A DNA stretch of 33,801 nucleotides from Tieghemiomyces parasiticus. Taxonomy: Eukaryota; Kickxellomycota; Dimargaritomycetes; Dimargaritales; Dimargaritaceae. Within the stretch, counting starts at the first letter, position 1. Every line of letters begins with the position of its first letter. A program made the translations under genes and the position numbers. The notes beneath the pieces are model-generated. The model did no database searches, was not told the DNA's origin, and saw only the letters and a list, made by a program, of their open reading frames with translations. Below are positions 21,100 to 30,719 of the stretch, in pieces. The DNA is taken from assembly GCA_027575765.1 (NCBI GenBank), contig JANBPT010000488.1, positions 1 to 33,801 on the forward strand, given 5' to 3'.

Positions 21100-22648
21100 T
21101 CACCACATGAACCGTTGTAGCACGCCAGGTTCCTGGAACCATTCGAAGGGCCGTTGAAGGAAGAGGTAGAGCGTCGCGTAATTGACTACGGTGTACCACA
21201 CAAGTTCGTAGGCGGTGCGGTGGACCTTAGGCAGAGGCATGTTAAGGCGGAAAAAGTAGAAGGGCAGGATAAAGTACCGGAACTCAAACAGCGGGCTGGG
21301 AATCAGGGTCAGTGCCGTGCAGGCCAGGTACACGAGGCACCAGAGCAGGGTCTGCTGGGTGGCGATGACACGGGAGAGCAGCCAGAAGGCGAAAAAGTAG
21401 CCGGGGACCAGGGCGTAACGCACGCTCGGGTGGGACTGGTAAATATCCTTCCATACGTAGAAGGAGTAGTGGCGGTTGTCGGCCAGGATGAACGGGTGCT
21501 CGTAGGTGAAGCGGTGGATGGAGTAGGCCGTGCCCACGATCAGAAGGACGCTGAGCCCGATGAAGCGCGTGCTGCGCAGATATTTGGCCGTGTATATGAG
21601 AAAGCCCAGCGGGGACTGAAGCCGGAACAGCAGAGGTGCCATAATGGCCGCTAGAAAGGCTGCGCAGTAGTAGATTTGCGGGAAGTGGAGACCGGCGACG
21701 TGGTGGGCCCGGTCGCCAAGCACGATACCGCGGTTAAGGACGAGAAAGACAATAAAGCACGCCTCGACCGCGGCGTACGGGACCAGGTGGGGCAGCCAAA
21801 CGTCGCGGTGGGCTAGAAGGTCGCGGCCCACGGCCACAAGGTGGTCGATACCTTCGTAGTACACGTTGAGGGAGAGGGCCGGCACGGCGGTGATCCGGCG
21901 GCGAACCTCGTCAGGTAGGCCGGGCGTTCGTCGGACCTCCTGGAGCAGGGCATTAACGGCCACCAGGAGGGTCCACACGGCGTTGGTCTGGCGGAAAGTC
22001 AACGACACGAAGCAGCTCAGGGCGGCGAGCCGGTGCCACCGTTTGAGACCCAGGTAGTATCCGAGCACAATGAAGAAGGTGGACCCTGCGTCGGTATAGA
22101 ACAGGAGTGACACAAAGTAAAGGACGGGGAAGCTGGCGATCGACGCGGCTTCAAAAAAAAGGCGGCGCTGCGGGTGGCCCGGGTTGCGTTCGCGTAGAAT
22201 GGCCACGGCCACCCCGTAGAGAGCCACCAGGAGCAGCCAATTGGTGTACCGGAGCATAGTTGTCGAGCAAGCCCACAGGCCGGCCGGGTCGGCGTAGTAC
22301 CAGCGAAGCGGGGCCGACAGGAGGGTAGACAACACGTAGAGGCCCGGCGGGGTGGTTAACTTGGGCTCCCAGTAGCCGTAGTCCCCGCGACAATAGGCCT
22401 GGGCCTGGGCTACATGGAACTTCTCATCCTGCGAAAACGAGGGGCCGGGTAGGAGGGTCGCGAGTAGGTACGGCGGGGGGGCGGTCGAGTTAGACGGCCG
22501 TCTGTAGTAGTGCCGGTGAGTTGGTCAGATGGTCCACCGCCAAACTTACCATATAGGGGTCGGGCACGCGCCGGTTGACCAGATGCACCAGCAGCCACGT
22601 CACGGCGCTGAAGGTAGCCCAGCAGGTGGCGGCGATGAGCTTGACCAT
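21100..22648 (-). CDS. ALG10: Alpha-1,2-glucosyltransferase ALG10 (DIE2), two exons
   Basis: Exon 1 is 22648-22550 (33 codons) and exon 2 is 22428-21100, giving 475 residues, close to human ALG10 (473). The intron (22549-22429, 121 nt) has GTAAGT and TTCGCAG ends, phase 0, and joins PDPYM to DEKFHVAQAQAYC. The DE pair (34-35) is the acidic motif of the first luminal loop in GT-C enzymes. Further family blocks are LTTPPGLYVLS, FRQTN (178-182), LHFPQ (280-284), ADNRHYSFYVWK (about 349-360), EFRYFILP (415-422) and the C-terminal QRFMW. About ten to twelve membrane spans are visible. The enzyme adds the last, alpha-1,2-linked glucose to the dolichol-linked oligosaccharide in the ER lumen, which promotes transfer by oligosaccharyltransferase. 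Nothing is missing. Confidence 0.96.
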
Positions 22649-24588
22649 GCCGGGAAAGATTGGGTTGCGATGTGGGGGGGAGAACGATGGCTGACGACGT
22701 GCGAAGGTCCAGGGAATGATTCGATTACGAAGCCGGGCCCGTGACAGAGGACCAAAGAACTGCAGAGATGCTATACGGTCGTCAGAGAGGGAAAACAGGG
22801 CAGCCGGTGAAGGCAGAGGGTTGGCGAAGTACCGTTGGCGGACGTCGGTACCTGCTCAACCAAATTGTAAAGTCCTCGGACCCCGGCCTGGCGGAGATTC
22901 GGGACGCGCTGGAAAGGAGAAAAGTGGGGGGGGGGAGAAACGTCGAGCGTAGAAAGTCAGGTCGTGGAAGGTTGACGCAGTTGAGGGCTTGTGGGTACTG
23001 CTGAAAAGAGTAGACGAGCGAGCAAGAGCGACGTGAACATGGAGACTGCTGGCAATTAGGCAGGGGCATCGGGCACAAAAGCATCAAGGGGTAGCAATAT
23101 GCTGGCTGGGAGGGGCAGAGTGGACAAAGGCGCCTTGACTGCAGGGGTGGGGAGGTGGTTGACAGCAGCCACTCGGCGCCGACTGCGGTTCCTGCGAGTA
23201 GCCTGGCCTTGGGACCTGCCAACCTCTAGGCCGAACCAGGAACCTTGCCGAGCGTGCTGGCCGATTTTCAGCTGCGGTTGGGGGAGCGAAAGGAGGCAGG
23301 AAAGGCATGGGCCGATGGCCCACGTTGAGAGTCTTTTCCAGCCGGGGCGCATGATCAGGCCTGCCGGGGAAGGTGAAAAGGTGTCAGCTGATGCTATGGT
23401 GTTCACCGTGACCCGCCCGGGGTTGGTGTCCAGGCGGTAGGTTGGGGAGGGTGAACCAAAGGGAAGCCGATTTGAATATTTCCTCGGGTCTAGGCCGTCC
23501 ATCCAGGCATACCCCCCCCCGCCCTCACGCTCCCAATTACCTTAAGCTACTAATACTGAAAACGCACACTATAGGACAAGACTCCTATTGTAACTATTGG
23601 GCCCACCAGTGCCACCGTCTCCTCTTCGTGTGCACTCGATAGCAGCCTACAGCGTCGCTTCGATAGTGGATGTAACGAGCGCCATTGACGCCTGCACGGC
23701 CCGGGAGACCCCCAGTCACGGTAGCAGAGATGCGCTTTCATTGGTTGCCCTGAACCTCCCTGTAAATTTAGGCTGGATTGGCACAGGATTCGTCATCCTG
23801 AGGGGCCCAATGTCTCGGGCGAAAGAAAGCGTCTCCGTCCAGCTGCAGGGGGTAAGTCGGATGGCCGGCTCCTTAATCCACACTAGCGACGACATTGGGA
23901 TGCAGGTTTTATTTTTGAGCAAGGAACGTCATCAAAATTGCCAAGGATGTTTGCTATTAAAGCCTTACACCGCACATCACATCCAGCCACATTTAATCAC
24001 CGTTGCCACTTTGAGTACCAAACAGCATGATCATTTAAGTTGGTTAAAAACGAGGGGGAGACAGCATAGTCGTCCCCTTCCACTACACAGCAGACGGTAT
24101 TTCCGCTGTCAGAGTGCAACCTCGTTACAGTTAGTGGCCAACATTGACTAGCATGCGGTTACAGCCCCAATGTGGGCTAGCCGTTGGCCTGGTCACAGCG
24201 CCGATTTGGTTGGCTCCCACCCATTCACCGCGAGAATTCAGTTGGTTCACCAGGGCGCCAAGCGAAACAAGAATCTTACTACGGGGGAACAGCTCATTAC
24301 GTTTAATATGTCAGTTATTGCGCGTCAAGATAGTGTATCTATCTGAGCCTTACTAATTACAAAGCCAGAATGCAAGGTCTAGAGATACCGAAAGGGAAGA
24401 GAAAATGTGCTTGGTAAAATGGGCCGGTAAGGCCGGAAAAGGTGAAATCCAAAGCGATTTGCCATAAAACACTGATGACATATAGTCCAGCGGGGCAACA
24501 TCACCATAAAAATATACGCTCAAGTCAAAAGAATTCGTTTCACGGGAGGGCGAAAAACACCCCGCCTGGAATGGACATGATAGCAGCG
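22649..24588. other. Spacer (1.9 kb) between ALG10 and ERG1
   Basis: Holds the ALG10 promoter and the ERG1 3' flank. Open frames up to 184 codons occur (23597-24151, plus strand) but start with TTG and show no domain. A plus-strand ATG at 22769 begins a protein-like run (YLLNQIVKSSDPGLAEIRD) that soon becomes basic low complexity; it could be part of a leader or an unrecognised exon. Poly-G/C runs at 22926-22935 and 23512-23520. Confidence 0.45.
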
Positions 24589-27330
24589 TTAGGACTGCAG
24601 CTCGGCCCAGAGCAAAGGTAGGAAAACTTTGCACCCCATCCACAGCACGGACCCCGCGCGACCCAGGTTCATTACGAAGGCGACGGGACCGGCGGAGTTC
24701 ATCAGAAAGCAGAACATGCCGTACAGAACGACCGCGAAGAAATGGTACATAAGCAGCAAAGGGCTGGAGAACACGCCGCCGAGCAAGCCCATGGGTGTCG
24801 TGATGCAGGTCCCGCCCAGGCGGAAATAGTCAAAGCAGGCCTCTCGGAGCACCTTGAGGTCGGGGTCTAAATGGAGGAAAAGGGTGATAAGGCGGGCATG
24901 AGGTGTGAGATCGCGGAGTCATGTTAACCATCTGGTTGGCTGGAGATGTATACCTGCAGGATGCCTCACGGCGATGTGCTATGCGCTATTTGACCCGCGA
25001 GGTTCAGAGAAGTACTTACCGTCCCGAGCGGAAAAGAGGGTGTACAGAGCCTGGGCGAGAATATTGATGGCGGACGAACGGCTCTTGCGGACCCAGTGGA
25101 AGTTGGACAGTTGGGCCATGACCAGGTGGGAGTCGTAGAAAGACTCGACCACGCTCTTGGACAAAAGATCCTTGAGATGTACGACGTCCCACAGAGCCAC
25201 CGTCATGCCGCCTGGGAGATAGGGAAGATGATGTGGAAACATGGGGTAAAGGGTCGCGGTGGTCAGTACAGAGATTGCGAGGGTAGACAATAAAAAGTTC
25301 CAGCTCAGCACCTGGGGAACAGCGAGTCGACGGTACTAGCGTTCATACGTACCCCCGGTGAGAGGATGCCGCATGTTGAGCGCGTCACCCAAGTACACCA
25401 ACCCGTCCTGGGTGTTCATGGCGGAAGGTAAGAACCGGTTGGGCATGGACCGTAACCGTTCGGTTTCGATGGCCTCGGCGAACTTGGGGCGAAGCACTAC
25501 AGGAATGTCAGGTAGAACCTGCTCGCGCAGGTAGGACTTGATATCGCCCGGATGCGCCTGGCGGGCGGCATTGGGAACGTCGACCAAGACGCGAGTCTCG
25601 TACGTATCAATTTGGTACATAAGCACAGGGGCGATTTTGCTGAGAATTACGTGGCCGTTCTCTCGTGCCGGCAGCGGGCAATCGCGGATAATAAAGCCGT
25701 AGAATTGTGAGCGGCCCACGGGTTCCGTCTTCAGGTATGTCTGTCGGAATTTGGATGCTCCGCCATCGGCCACGACGGTGATGGGGGCGAAGGCCTGTTG
25801 AGGGGGTAGGAACGGAGAGAAGGGGGTAGGGTGATGACATTGGAGCGACAATATATCGTAAGTTCAAACCTAAAATAACGAGGGTAGAGACGAAGGGGAA
25901 ATGCTGCGACAAAACCTGACCCGGGCCGTTCAGAACTTAATGAGATGTATGGGACTTACGGATTCTACAGCACCAGACTTTTTACCGCAGAGAGTGTAGG
26001 TGACGCCCACCACGCGGTCCAGGATTGGGTTTTCGATCAGGGTATTGACTGTTGCTTGCACAACCTTGATGCTAAGGAAGAAATATGGGGATGAGGAGGT
26101 GCGGGTAGGGGGGGGGCTCGGTGAGCGAATTGTAGGAGCAGGCTGGGCTTACCCGTTGCATGGATTGACGTCCGCGGCCGATGCGCGTATATTTGGAAGC
26201 GAACGCTAAAGGTGCACCCGATAACTTACCTCTTCACTTCCTGGCAGGCCCGGCGCAGGTTCTGTACAAACCGGCCGTGATGAAAAGATTTTCCACAGTA
26301 GGCCTTGCCCGTCTGAGGATTGATGGGGTAGTTGAGCGTCACCTGCTTACCCTCGTAGCAAACGAGGTACCCCTGTGTTGTAATGCCGTCAATGTTGTCT
26401 ATGGTATCTGGTGATTATGGGTCAGAAAACGGGTAGGATGGAAGCACAGGAAGTGTTGGATTTACGGCTCAGAGAGATGGAGAAAGTACATCTCAATTTC
26501 CGTAGTGAAGTATATGACCGCCTGGGCAGGTATTGGCCACCTAGATGGTCTTAATAAATGACTTACCTTCTAAGCCAAGTTTCTGAAGTGCCTGGATGCC
26601 GCCGGGCTGCATTAACTCGCCAACAATCCGATCGGGTTCCGCTAGGTCACGCTCTGTATGAATTAGTAAGGCAGCGTAATATAAGTTAAGGTGTTCAGTA
26701 TGACATGCAAGCAGTACCGGATAAGTAAGGCGTGGTCCGGACGAAAATGGCACCGGAAGGGCACCGTTCTTGCCCTCATAGCGCACCGGGCGCTTGATCG
26801 GACCTAGCGTCCAGGAGACGTGGGCAAGGGTTGGCTCCGCCAGCGTGCATGAACCTCGGGCTAGGCCAAACTTACCGATGAGGAGTACTTTGCGACCGTC
26901 AGTGCCCAGGGCGTAGGCCATAGCGGCGCCGGCCACCCCGGCTCCCACGACGATGGCGTCCCATTGGCCGTGTGGTGGGTGGGTGCAGTGGCTGACGTTG
27001 GAATCCTCCGGGCAGGCAGTGAGCTCAGCAGGATGCTGGTCGTCCGTCGCAAGGAAGGAGCTCGACAGTGTCTAACAAGGAGGGTAATGAGGTGGTAGAC
27101 ATTTGGGGGTGCGATAAGGCGTTAGGACCCGGTGTCACGCAGGGATGGCGAGGTATGGGCCCGCTTTGGCCCCGGGACTCGTTCGGTCGGGCAGACAATC
27201 TTCTAATGAGCACCGACAAGAATGCGGCCAACGGAATCGAGGCATGTGCCAGTAAGAGTAGGCGAAGAGGGGGGGGCCAAGCCATCCACCTTCTCATTAT
27301 AGTTTGACGAGCTCAACTCACCTGGACCAT
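24589..27330 (-). CDS. ERG1: Squalene monooxygenase (squalene epoxidase) ERG1, eight exons
   Basis: Hand-spliced exons: 27330-27322, 27071-26876, 26653-26567, 26407-26230, 26071-25960, 25794-25353, 25211-25020 and 24866-24589. They total 1494 nt, or 497 residues (yeast Erg1 has 496), and every junction is in phase. The FAD-binding Rossmann motif WDAIVVGAGVAG lies at 40-51, with acidic E69 in ERDLAEPDRIVGELMQPGG. SFHHGRF follows, then the DG motif VVADGGASKFR at 201-211. The GD motif LGDALNMRHPLTGGG is at 329-343, running into MTVALWDVVHLKDLL. A hydrophobic C-terminal region (about 430-490) anchors the enzyme in the ER or lipid droplet. It oxidises squalene to 2,3-oxidosqualene with FAD, O2 and a reductase, an early sterol step and the target of allylamines. 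Donors are GTAAGT, once GTGAGT and once GTACGT. The first coding exon (ATG GTC CAG) is the least certain part; a further 5' exon could exist. Confidence 0.95.
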
Positions 27331-29510
27331 GCTAGCGGTGCGCTGGAAGCAAAGGGGAAAGGTGTGGGTAGAGGAAAGAGGGTCAGTGGCTAAAAGTGGC
27401 GCAGCACTCGCAAGCAAAAGTTTGGAGTTGGACTGATAAAGGAGTTAAAAGCAGCAAGCTGAACTAGAAAGAGGCAAGGGGCTCAAGTCCTCATGGAAAT
27501 GGATAAGGCACGGTTAAGTCTCAAGCACGCAGCGTAAAGTCTCGGTGTACAGGCCCTAGGGTGCTGGGTCCCAACGTGGAGAGTCGGTTGGCCTCGGCGG
27601 TGGCTGGGAGGAGGGGCGACAGAGACCGTGGCAGAGGATAGGAATGGTGGACGGCAAGGGTTATGGGGTGACAATTGACCAACCCCACCCATCCATAACC
27701 CTGCAACCGACTGGTCAAGCCCTCGCGTGTTCAAATAACGGGTAGCCGAGAGATTGTCAGACCATGTCAAAAAAAAAGTGGTGGGGCCAATAGCCGGTTG
27801 ACAGACGCTCAGTGCCAGTGGAGCGGTGGTGGCTTCTAATGGTAGGACCAAGTTTCCTCCGACTTGCAAAGGGCAGCTGAGGATAGGAAGGACGCGAGTT
27901 TCAAGGCCGTCAAAACACGGCTGGTAATTTGAGCGTTGGAGGATTTTGGCAGCGTGGCCCACAGCCAAAGTGGGATGATGTTTAGTTCGAGGGCCAAAGT
28001 GGCGCCATAGCGGCGGGATCTTGCAGGGCCACGGATCATGAGCCCCCCCTCTCGCACCACTCGGCCCGGCCCCTCGCTTCCCAAGCCCAATGTACAGACT
28101 CTTCCGCGCACCCCTTGGCCACTTGCGCATCTTCTAGGTGCGTTAACGTGGCCCCACCGCAAAAAACGTGTCCATTCCCCCATAGCTGTGGCTTGCCTTG
28201 CGTCAGCCGACGGGAGCGAGAGACTTGGTGTAACTGATATCGTTTGACCTTTGGCCCAACTACCCCCAACGGATTCTTACGAGACCAAGCCCTTTCGTCT
28301 CGCCTCTTGATGGCGAAGTAGTCGATCCTGTTAGGGTCGCACTAGACCCTGGTATGGCAAATCAGGTGATAGATGGACTATCCGTCGTGGACCTGGCAAC
28401 GGTGCCGCCCCCTTTAACAGCCGGCAGACGTTGGCTTCCGGGCCTTGCTCTCCCGAATCGGCGTTATACCGGCCAGGAATATGGCTCAACGGCTCATACC
28501 ACCATTTGAAGCGTCTAGAAATCCGGCTGGAAACCCCCGTACTAGACCAGGCGACACCAGGCCAGCTTACGGTCGACTTAAGGATAGCTTACGAGGCATG
28601 CCTTGCGTCCGCAAAGTTGAATCGTGCTATCCCAAGCTACATTCGCTGAGTGCAAAAGATCAACATAATATGATACCTGCCAGATATTATCACATGCCAT
28701 CTTTCCAACCCAGACAGCCCATCTAAACACAGCGTGGGGTGTATCCAATCCTGAGTAGCGAGGCGTGTGGGGTTCATAAACGAGTCAGAGTTTATAATGC
28801 CATCGAGGGGTAAGTCAGTAGGAATGCGCCAGCGTACAAGCTCGTGCAAGGAGCCATATAGGCAAGCGATGGAAAACGAAGGGGTAAAGGGAGGGGCGGT
28901 GCGTCTATTCCTTATAACCACATAGAAGGTCTACTTGAGCCACTATGGATTAGCACTGAGATCTCTCCTTCACCTATTCAGAGAGACTGTTTCAACCACA
29001 AAGCTAAGGTGTTTGTCAGATAAAACCTCTCTCCCGCAACATTGGTCCAGCGATCAAGACAGGCCACCAAGTGTCTCACCATGCCGCACGAAGCTGTCTA
29101 TCAAAATCTCGCTGGTCGGCTAATCTTGTTTTTAACACAAGAAGGCTCTACAAGTGCTGGTTATAGGCCTAATTCATTCCTATCAGTTGTGACCCTCAGT
29201 AATAACTCTTGGTGGACGGTCGGTAAGAGATGTTCTTTCTCATCTCCTCATCATACTAACACCATCGCTTTACCCCGCTAAAATTCGGTACAGATACTGA
29301 CATCATGAAACCAACGATCATCGGTGGCTCCCCGTGACTAAAAGCCTGATCCGTTGGCGTGGCCATACGGGCATTGGGTGGTTTATGCTTGATGAAGGAC
29401 AGCGTTCCGAAAAAAAATTGGTCCACGCGTGGTGAATCAGGCGCCATCGACACAGTGCAAACTAGCTAAAGGGAGAAGGCTATCGTCCATACCTGTAGAG
29501 ATGCCATTAT
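27331..29510. other. Spacer (2.2 kb) upstream of ERG1
   Basis: Should contain the ERG1 promoter. A minus-strand open frame (28130-27483, 215 codons) lies immediately upstream of ERG1, but its composition is unlike a globular protein and two other frames are open across part of it. No TATA box or gene recognised. Confidence 0.45.
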
Positions 29511-29540
29511 AATGTAAAGGATTCTCTGTCAAATGATAAT

Positions 29541-29632
29541 CGGAGCTAGCCAGTCTCCAACCTAATTACTTTGGAACTTATGATCGCTGGCTAGTACGAG
29601 GCCGCCGAGTGGTGAAGATTGATGGCAGCCAT
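29541..29632 (+). other. Inverted 3' segment within mariner copy B
   Basis: This stretch matches copy A bases about 5788-5880 on the plus strand, whereas the rest of copy B is on the minus strand. It includes the part coding for the Gly-Cys-Tyr-Asp-Arg-Trp-like end of the transposase (TATGATCGCTGGCTAGTACG). The copy A edges carry AATC and GATT, a short inverted pair that could have served as breakpoints. Confidence 0.75.
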
Positions 29633-30557
29633 GTTGTCAGGCCTCCGCGGCCACCTCTTTTGCGGAGACCTTCTTACTCCGTAGCTGCTGTTTGATACTC
29701 CTAAACAGCCAGAAGTCGTTGGAGGCCAAGTCAGCAGGACTGTAGGGAGGGGCTGGCAATAGTTTGAGTTTAGCGTCGGAAATATAGGCCTAGGTAGATG
29801 CAACACGAGACGGCGGTACATTACCATGATAGAGCTATGGAGGGTAACGGCCCAGATTTCCACGTGCCTCCAGCCAGGCCTGGACCATGGGCTCAAGCCC
29901 ACACTCTACGTAGTGATCAGTGGAGACCTTGACACCCAGGAGGCTTGACGCTCAGGTGCAACAGGCCACGCCTGGTGAAAAACAATGGTCAGCGTCACTT
30001 TGGGAGTGGTACGGCCTCGGTGGGTCTCAGTTGGTGCAGGACCCTCTTTAGGACACCCCCTCCAGCGATTAGGGCCAGCAGGGGGGCCACAAAGGTACAC
30101 CCAGGTCTCGCCACCTAGGACGATAGAGTCTAGCAGGTAGCCACTGGCTTCCGTCAAACTTCTCCTGGAACTCAGTGGTAAAGCCTGCCTATCGGCGGTG
30201 CTGGTCATTGGTGAGGTCATGAGAGGCCCAGCGGTCGCGGTAGCCACACAGCCCCAGGGCTCTACGCATGGTACTAAGGGAAGTGCAGCAGGCATGACCT
30301 AGCTGGTCAGCAGTCAGTGGTGGGTCGTCCTCCAACAGTTCCAGTAGTACAGCCTTGTAAAGTTTACCAATGTCACCTGATGGGCGACCTGACCGGGGCT
30401 TTTCCTCAGAGGAGTAGTGGCCGGTGAAAAAGCGAGCTGACCACCTGTAGACGGTGACATGGCTAGGGGCAGCCAGGCCCTGTAGGGCAAACGATCCAGA
30501 TATAAGACAATCTACCTTGTGGCCCTTGGAATAAGAATTAAAAATGAGGACCCGCAC
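29633..30557 (-). pseudogene. Mariner transposase, copy B, broken
   Basis: The first segment (30557-30189) is 122 codons, like copy A, with the same helix-turn-helix block and the same TAG after DQHRR, so that stop predates the split of the copies or was copied with them. The next frame (to about 29906) reads SIVLGGETWVYL: again Gly replaces the first catalytic Asp. Unlike copy A, the codon after PTETH is CGA, not TGA. The second catalytic block is LHSS, as in A. The PPYSP..LA block is present but frame-shifted. The true C-terminal coding part is inverted and so is missing from this strand. Confidence 0.85.
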
Positions 30558-30703
30558 ACCACGCCTGGTATAGTGGGATGGGGTGGGGGGATTGAACTTC
30601 GAAAGATAGTGGGATGAAGAGGCAAAGACGCAAGTTGTGAAGCGAGAAATGGACCGATTCTAAAATGGTTTACACCATTCAATTCCTTGCCTAAGACCTC
30701 AAG

Positions 30704-30719
30704 CTTTGATCTCTAAATT
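30704..30719 (-). repeat. 5' terminal repeat remnant of mariner copy B
   Basis: The minus strand reads AATTTAGAGATCAAAG, matching copy A's TTTCGAGACATCAAAG with a 2-base loss. Confidence 0.5.

Larger units (their letters stand above)
29511..30719 (-). mobile_element. Mariner transposon, copy B, degenerate, internally rearranged
   Basis: Second copy of the element at 4655-5922, in the opposite orientation and about 23.6 kb away. The right end (30719) carries a decayed terminal repeat next to TA at 30720-30721. The left end is poorly kept; GTCAAATGATAATC near 29529-29542 is the best remnant, so the left boundary is approximate. Compared with A it lacks one 37-bp unit between 9-bp CTTAGGCAA repeats (a single copy remains at 30687-30695), and about 90 bp near the 3' end are inverted. 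Flanks do not resemble those of copy A. Confidence 0.85.

Noticed and set aside
21154..21654. 166-codon plus-strand open frame
   Set aside because: Antisense shadow of ALG10 exon 2.
22716..23502. Overlapping frames on both strands upstream of ALG10
   Set aside because: Three overlapping frames, mostly low-complexity basic sequence; only one short stretch after the ATG at 22769 looks protein-like and I could not extend it.
23597..24151. 184-codon plus-strand open frame with an internal GTAAGT
   Set aside because: Begins with TTG, shows no recognisable domain or third-position bias, and no partner exon was found.
26153..26205. Exon-like segment in ERG1 intron 4 with acceptor TTTAG and donor GGGTAAGCC
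   Set aside because: The upstream intron would be only 24 nt, the 53-nt insert would break the frame, and direct joining gives the exact family spacing.
27483..28130. 215-codon minus-strand open frame upstream of ERG1
   Set aside because: No domain, erratic composition (many Pro, Arg, Cys, Trp) and other frames are open across the same bases; likely chance in the ERG1 promoter region.
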